Origin: Lachnospiraceae bacterium
GTDB taxonomy: Bacteria; Bacillota; Clostridia; Lachnospirales; Anaerotignaceae
Length of the DNA: 9,302 nucleotides
Assembly: GCA_019422065.1 (NCBI GenBank)
Contig: JAHZEA010000030.1
Span: 1-9,302, forward strand
Direction of reading: 5' to 3'
The notes beneath the pieces were generated by a model, which was not told the origin of the DNA, ran no database searches, and saw nothing but the letters and a program-made list of their open reading frames with translations. This document shows positions 5,475 through 9,302 of the stretch, piece after piece (position 1 is the first letter of the stretch; each line of letters starts with the position of its first letter). The translations under genes were made by a program, and so were the position numbers.

Positions 5475-6517
5475 TAACTGATTTTGAAAAAATTGATGTT
5501 GAAAATATAAATAACGAAATTATAGAAAAAGCCGCGGGAATTCTTCAAAAGGGAGGTCTTGTGGCTTTTCCTACAGAAACGGTTTACGGCCTTGGAGCAA
5601 ACGGCTTAAATGCTGAGGCATGCAGAAAAATATACGAGGCTAAAGGCCGCCCGTCTGATAATCCGCTTATACTGCATATAGGCGATATAAGCCAGCTTAA
5701 AAACATAGTATTAGAGGTGCCGGAAAAAGCGCAGAAAGTAATAGACGCTTTTTGGCCGGGACCTGTTACTATTGTGTTCAAAAAAAGGGATATAGTACCA
5801 AACTCAGTTTCAGGCGGCCTTGATACAGTAGCTGTAAGGTTTCCGTCTAACAAAGTAGCAAGGCTTATAATAAACGCATCAGGCGTGCCTATTGCGGCGC
5901 CTAGCGCCAATACCAGCGGCAAGCCTTCGCCAACAAAGGCAGAGCATGTGCTGCATGATATGAACGGCAAAATAGATATGATTGTAGACGGCGGAAGCTG
6001 CGATGTAGGCCTTGAGTCTACAATAATAGATGTTACAAGCGATGTGCCGGCACTTCTGCGCCCGGGAGCTGTAACAAAAGAAATGCTGGAAAGTGTAATA
6101 GGCGAAATATCCGTTGACCCGGCTGTTTATAAAATGCTTACTAAAGACCAAAAGCCAAAGGCCCCGGGTATGAAGTATAAGCACTACTCGCCGGATGCCG
6201 ACGTTACACTTGTTGTAGGCGATGAAACAAAAGTAATAGATAAAATAAATGCTCTTTGTTTGGCCGACAGTAATAACGGCTTTAAAACAGGAGTGCTTTG
6301 TCGTGAAAAAAACGCGGACAAATATAAAGCTGACTGTGTGCTGAGCGCCGGTAACGACATTGAAACAGCTGGAGCGCGGCTTTTTGATATTTTAAGGGAG
6401 TTTGACGACCTTAAAGTGAATAAAGTGTATTCCGAAGTATTTGAGGAAAGCGGTGAAGGCCTTGCGGTTATGAACAGGCTTAAAAAAGCCGCAGGCCATA
6501 AATTCATTGAGGCTTAA
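5471..6517 (+). CDS. ywlC: Threonylcarbamoyl-AMP synthase (Sua5/YwlC type)
   Basis: This enzyme makes threonylcarbamoyl-AMP from threonine, bicarbonate and ATP, the first step of t6A37 modification of ANN-decoding tRNAs; TsaD/TsaB/TsaE complete it. The 348-residue length and two domains match Bacillus subtilis YwlC. The YrdC domain (about 11-202) has FPTETVYGLGANG (33-45), KGRPSDNPLILH (58-69), APSANTSGKPSPT (143-155), ESTIID (182-187) and RPGAVT (197-202). The linker APGMKYKHYSP (231-241) leads to the Sua5 domain (about 243-348). The ATG at 5471 is chosen because it overlaps the SEC-C stop as ATGA and gives a family-like N-terminus. The ATG at 5453 would add six residues and a longer overlap. 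There is no clear ribosome site, which fits translational coupling. No ywlE-type phosphatase follows. Confidence 0.95.
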   Translation: MITDFEKIDVENINNEIIEKAAGILQKGGLVAFPTETVYGLGANGLNAEACRKIYEAKGRPSDNPLILHIGDISQLKNIVLEVPEKAQKVIDAFWPGPVTIVFKKRDIVPNSVSGGLDTVAVRFPSNKVARLIINASGVPIAAPSANTSGKPSPTKAEHVLHDMNGKIDMIVDGGSCDVGLESTIIDVTSDVPALLRPGAVTKEMLESVIGEISVDPAVYKMLTKDQKPKAPGMKYKHYSPDADVTLVVGDETKVIDKINALCLADSNNGFKTGVLCREKNADKYKADCVLSAGNDIETAGARLFDILREFDDLKVNKVYSEVFEESGEGLAVMNRLKKAAGHKFIEA

Positions 6518-6539
6518 TGTAGTGTTTGGTCTGTTTTGG

Positions 6540-6568
6540 TTGATATTTAGTCAAATAAATGTTATATT
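6540..6568 (+). promoter_or_regulatory. Promoter of the rpiB-upp-tagO operon, with overlapping inverted repeat
   Basis: TTGATA (6540-6545), a 17-base spacer and TATATT (6563-6568) each match consensus at five of six positions. An exact 7-bp inverted repeat, TCAAATA (6551-6557) and TATTTGA (6565-6571), lies between and across the -10, where a repressor could bind. The leader would be about 75 bases and has only an AT-only dyad, TTAAAA-CAA-TTTTAA (6582-6596). I saw no terminator between ywlC and this promoter. Confidence 0.6.
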
Positions 6569-6648
6569 TGAATATATGGGGTTAAAACAATTTTAATAAT
6601 ATAACTATTTATTTAAACATTAAAAAGAAGTATTTTGGGAGGACTAAC

Positions 6649-7077
6649 ATGATAGCTTTAGGCTGTGACCACGGCGGTTATCCGCTTATGAAAGAAGTAA
6701 TTAATTACCTTGAAAAAGAGGGAATTGAGTATAAAAATTTCGGTACTTTTTCCGAAGAAAGCTGTGACTACCCTGTTTATGCCAAGCTTGCGGCTAATGC
6801 CGTAGCAAGCGGACAGTGTGATAAAGGAATACTTATATGCGGTACAGGAATAGGTATTTCAATAACAGCAAATAAAATAAAAGGCATTAGATGCGCTCTC
6901 TGCCATGACTGTTTTTCAGCAAAGGCAACAAGGCAGCATAACGATGCCAACATGCTTGCTATGGGCGCAAGAGTTGTAGGCCCGGGTCTTGCTGTTGAGA
7001 TAGTTAAGGATTTCCTTAATACAGAATTTTCAAATGAGGAAAGACATATAAGACGTATTAAACAAATAGAAGACTAA
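6649..7077 (+). CDS. rpiB: Ribose-5-phosphate isomerase B
   Basis: RpiB interconverts ribulose-5-phosphate and ribose-5-phosphate in the cytosol, feeding PRPP and nucleotide synthesis and the non-oxidative pentose phosphate pathway. The 142-residue protein has the family's normal size and motifs: GCDHGG (5-10, Asp7/His8), DYP (40-42), the catalytic-loop Cys64 in CGTGIGISITANK (64-76) and RQHNDANMLAMGAR (95-108, His97). The closely related LacA/LacB isomerases lack parts of this pattern; the Cys64 and RQHND combination favours RpiB, and a role on allose-6-phosphate cannot be excluded. GGGAGG (6637-6642) lies six bases before the ATG. It is the first gene of a tight cluster, with 12 bases to upp, where its product would supply PRPP. 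Confidence 0.95.
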   Translation: MIALGCDHGGYPLMKEVINYLEKEGIEYKNFGTFSEESCDYPVYAKLAANAVASGQCDKGILICGTGIGISITANKIKGIRCALCHDCFSAKATRQHNDANMLAMGARVVGPGLAVEIVKDFLNTEFSNEERHIRRIKQIED

Positions 7078-7089
7078 GGAGGGTGTAAA

Positions 7090-7716
7090 ATGGGCAAACT
7101 TTTTATATCAGAGCATCCGCTTATGAAGCACAAAATAACAATGCTTAGGGATAAAAACACAAGCACAAAAGAGTTTAAAGAGCTTATAAGCGAAGTAGCA
7201 ATGCTGCTTACATATGAGGCTACCCGTGAGCTTCCTACAGTGGAAACAACGGTTCAAACACCTATTGCTGAGGCAAAATGCAGTAAAATTAAGCAGGATA
7301 TAGTAATAGTGCCTATTTTAAGAGCCGGCCTTGGTATGGTAGACGGTGTGCATAATATACTTCCGGCAGCAAAGGTAGGGCATATAGGCCTTTACAGAGA
7401 CCCTGAAACACTTACACCTGTTGAGTATTACTGTAAGGTACCTAAAGACCTTGAAAATACTAAGGTTTTTGTTTTAGACCCTATGCTGGCTACAGGTAAA
7501 ACGGCAGAAGCCGCTGTTGAGTTTTTAAAAGAACGCGGGGCAAAAGACGTTACTGTAATTTGCGTTCTTGCGGCGCCGGACGGAGTAAAAACTGTTCAAA
7601 GCACATTTGAGGATGTTGATATTTATGCCGCTGCTTACGACACTATGTTAAACGAAAAAGGATATATAGTGCCGGGTCTTGGTGATGCCGGTGACAGAAT
7701 GTTCGGCACTAAATAA
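7090..7716 (+). CDS. upp: Uracil phosphoribosyltransferase
   Basis: Upp salvages uracil by joining it to PRPP to make UMP and pyrophosphate. The 208-residue length is typical. Hallmarks are VPILRAGLGMVDG (74-86), the PRPP loop VLDPMLATGKT (128-138) and the uracil-binding C-terminus GYIVPGLGDAGDRMFGTK (191-208). All are intact. The ribosome site AAGGAGGG (7076-7083) overlaps the rpiB stop codon and sits six bases before the ATG, so the genes are almost certainly co-transcribed. RpiB makes the precursor of the PRPP that Upp uses, which gives the pairing metabolic sense. No uracil permease or PyrR-type attenuator is visible in the window. Confidence 0.98.
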   Translation: MGKLFISEHPLMKHKITMLRDKNTSTKEFKELISEVAMLLTYEATRELPTVETTVQTPIAEAKCSKIKQDIVIVPILRAGLGMVDGVHNILPAAKVGHIGLYRDPETLTPVEYYCKVPKDLENTKVFVLDPMLATGKTAEAAVEFLKERGAKDVTVICVLAAPDGVKTVQSTFEDVDIYAAAYDTMLNEKGYIVPGLGDAGDRMFGTK

Positions 7717-7733
7717 TTTGGGAGAGGTTACTT

Positions 7734-8771
7734 TTGGTTCACGATTGGGTTTTATATATTGCGGCTTTTTCCACAGCATTTGCTATATCTAATGTTATGA
7801 CGCCTGTAGCCAAAAAGCTGTCAATTAAGCTTGGAGCTATTGACATGCCTAAAAAAAGAGGCATGCATAACAAACCAATGCCAAGAATGGGCGGTATAGC
7901 TATTGTTGTAGGGTTTATGGCTACAGTACTGTTGCTGTATAATTTTGTTGAGTATTCGGATGTAAAAAAGCTTATAGGTTTTTTTATAGGCGCAACGGTA
8001 ATAGTTATACTGGGAATGGTGGATGATGTTAAAAACCTTCCCGCTAAGCTTAAGTTTGCTGTGCAGATAATAGCGGCATTAATACCGGTAATGTTTGGGG
8101 TAAGGATACATGTTGTTTTATGGCCTGTTACTTACGCGCTTTTAAAACTTAGTATACCTATAACTGTAATTTGGATTGTAGGCCTTACAAATGCCGTTAA
8201 TCTTATAGACGGTCTTGACGGGTTAGCCGCCGGAGTATCGTCTATTGCGGCAATATGCGTTATGGTGCTTTGTATACTTACCGGTGATGAAACGGCTGTT
8301 GTGCTTACAGCGGCTCTTGCCGGCTCGTGCCTTGGATTTCTGCCGAGAAACTTTAACCCGGCCGAGATTTTTATGGGGGATACGGGCGCTACATTTTTAG
8401 GCTATACATTGGCTGTTACAAGTATACTTGGAGTGTTTAAAGGGTATGCTATGATTGCGCTTATGGTGAGCGTTCTTTCGGTTGGGTTCCCTATATTCGA
8501 TACGCTTTTTGCTATGACACGGCGCGCAGCTAAACACCAGCCTATAATGCAGGCTGACAGAGGCCACCTTCATCATAAATTAATAGACCACGGTTTTTCA
8601 CAAAAACAGGCGGTTATAATTCTTTATGGAATAAGTGTTTTATGCGGACTTGTGGCTATATTTATAGCCCTTAAAGACGCTACTACTGTAGTTGTTGTGC
8701 TTTTTGCCGTACTGGTATTAAGCTTATTAGTATATTATGTAAATCACAGATGGCGCAACAAAGATGAATAA
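7734..8771 (+). CDS. tagO: Undecaprenyl-phosphate GlcNAc-1-phosphate transferase (TagO/WecA family)
   Basis: This polytopic membrane enzyme moves GlcNAc-1-phosphate from UDP-GlcNAc to undecaprenyl phosphate, the first step of teichoic acid or other surface polysaccharide synthesis. The 345-residue protein has about ten hydrophobic segments. It carries the family signatures RGMHNKPMPRMGG (42-54), VDDVKNLP (96-103, Asp97/Asp98), NAVNLIDGLDGLAAG (153-167), FMGDTGA (213-219) and the histidine motif RGHLHHKL (276-283). The last distinguishes TagO/WecA from MraY. The start is the TTG at 7734; GAGG within GGGAGAGG (7720-7727) lies six bases upstream and no nearby ATG fits. It lies 17 bases after upp, in the same operon. 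It competes with the MurG pathway for the lipid carrier. The exact polymer is unknown, as no tag, wec or glycosyltransferase genes are visible nearby. Confidence 0.93.
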   Translation: MVHDWVLYIAAFSTAFAISNVMTPVAKKLSIKLGAIDMPKKRGMHNKPMPRMGGIAIVVGFMATVLLLYNFVEYSDVKKLIGFFIGATVIVILGMVDDVKNLPAKLKFAVQIIAALIPVMFGVRIHVVLWPVTYALLKLSIPITVIWIVGLTNAVNLIDGLDGLAAGVSSIAAICVMVLCILTGDETAVVLTAALAGSCLGFLPRNFNPAEIFMGDTGATFLGYTLAVTSILGVFKGYAMIALMVSVLSVGFPIFDTLFAMTRRAAKHQPIMQADRGHLHHKLIDHGFSQKQAVIILYGISVLCGLVAIFIALKDATTVVVVLFAVLVLSLLVYYVNHRWRNKDE

Positions 8772-8792
8772 AAATTAAAAGGAGGCTGGAAA

Positions 8793-9302
8793 ATGGAACT
8801 TAAAGGATCAAAGACAGAGGCTAACCTTTGGGCAGCTTTTGCAGGAGAGTCACAGGCAAGAAACAAGTACACATACTATGCAAGCAAGGCAAAAAAAGAC
8901 GGTTATGAGCAGATAGCCGCTTTGTTTGAGGAAACAGCCAATAACGAAAAAGAGCATGCTAAGCTTTGGTTTAAGATTTTAAGCGGTGGCGAAATTCAGG
9001 ACACAGTTACAAACCTTAAAGACGCAGCTGCTGGCGAGAACTATGAGTGGACAGACATGTATAAAAAAATGGCTGAAGAAGCAAGAGAAGAAGGCTTTGA
9101 CCATATAGCTTTCCTTTTTGACGGTGTAGCAGCTATTGAAAAAGAGCATGAGGAAAGATACAGAAAACTGGTAGAGAATATCGAAGGCGGAATTGTGTTC
9201 TCAAGAGATGGCGATAGAATTTGGAAATGCAGAAACTGCGGACATATTGTAGTAGGTAAGCAGGCACCTGATGTTTGCCCTGTATGCTCACATCCAAAGG
9301 CA
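8793..9302 (+). CDS. rbr: Rubrerythrin, 3' end cut by window edge
   Basis: Rubrerythrin is a non-haem diiron peroxidase that detoxifies hydrogen peroxide in anaerobes using electrons from rubredoxin or NADH systems. The 170 visible codons run off the right edge; comparison with the usual C-terminus suggests about ten residues are missing. The ferritin-like diiron domain (about 1-130) has Glu19 in GESQARNKY and two ExxH motifs, E52-H55 and E116-H119, plus the acidic helix EEAREEGF (95-102). The rubredoxin-like domain follows, with CRNC (146-149) and CPVC (162-165) iron ligands. AAAAGGAGG (8777-8785) precedes the ATG by seven bases. It starts 21 bases after tagO, which leaves little room for a promoter unless it lies inside tagO. 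The gene points to a strict or nearly strict anaerobe. Confidence 0.96.
   Translation, partial: MELKGSKTEANLWAAFAGESQARNKYTYYASKAKKDGYEQIAALFEETANNEKEHAKLWFKILSGGEIQDTVTNLKDAAAGENYEWTDMYKKMAEEAREEGFDHIAFLFDGVAAIEKEHEERYRKLVENIEGGIVFSRDGDRIWKCRNCGHIVVGKQAPDVCPVCSHPKA

Noticed and set aside
1..9302. Mobile element, CRISPR array, tRNA, rRNA or defence island
   Set aside because: No repeats with spacers, no transposase or integrase motifs, no cloverleaf candidates and no compositional break were seen; nearly every gene is a conserved housekeeping type.

Overview
The window looks like ordinary chromosomal DNA of a strictly anaerobic, AT-rich, Gram-positive Clostridia-type bacterium (Bacillota), possibly Lachnospiraceae-like. 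The support is strong AGGAGG-type ribosome binding sites, two TTG starts, heavy use of ATA (Ile) and AGA (Arg) codons, a Gram-positive style lipoprotein cyclophilin, a clostridial-type MurG, a TagO/WecA-type enzyme and a rubrerythrin. The species cannot be read from the sequence. I see no phage, transposon, CRISPR, rRNA or tRNA signature.

Layout. Bases 1-144 hold the 5' end of an unrecognised leftward gene. A 241-base AT-rich divergent intergenic region separates it from murG (386-1441, TTG start). A lipoprotein peptidyl-prolyl isomerase (1518-2387) follows with its own consensus promoter (1449-1477) and a strong terminator (2399-2434). The CTP synthase gene pyrG (2585-4195) stands alone between that terminator and its own (4211-4233). 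A small KdpD-like universal stress domain protein (4392-4886) has its own promoter, which sits inside a dyad. A SEC-C zinc-motif protein (4974-5474) overlaps the tRNA threonylcarbamoyladenylate synthase gene ywlC/sua5 (5471-6517) by four bases. After a 131-base gap with a near-consensus promoter come rpiB (6649-7077), upp (7090-7716), a tagO/wecA-type gene (7734-8771) and rubrerythrin (8793 to the right edge, cut about ten residues short). These last four are tightly spaced and probably form one operon.

How the genes relate. Three themes recur. Cell-envelope synthesis is represented by MurG (lipid II) and TagO/WecA (undecaprenyl-PP-GlcNAc), which draw on UDP-GlcNAc and undecaprenyl carriers. 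Pyrimidine and ribose-phosphate metabolism is represented by PyrG (CTP), Upp (UMP salvage, using PRPP) and RpiB (ribose-5-phosphate, the PRPP precursor). Housekeeping and stress functions are the t6A tRNA modification enzyme, the SEC-C protein, the USP-like protein, the cyclophilin and rubrerythrin. The order ywlC - rpiB - upp - tagO is a reduced version of the Firmicutes ywlC-ywlE-rpiB-...-upp neighbourhood near the ATP synthase operon.

I do not see an undescribed multi-gene system here. The most interesting points are small: start-site corrections, the SEC-C/Sua5 coupling, a dyad over the usp promoter, an inverted repeat in the rpiB promoter, an inserted segment in the cyclophilin, and the unidentified left-edge gene.
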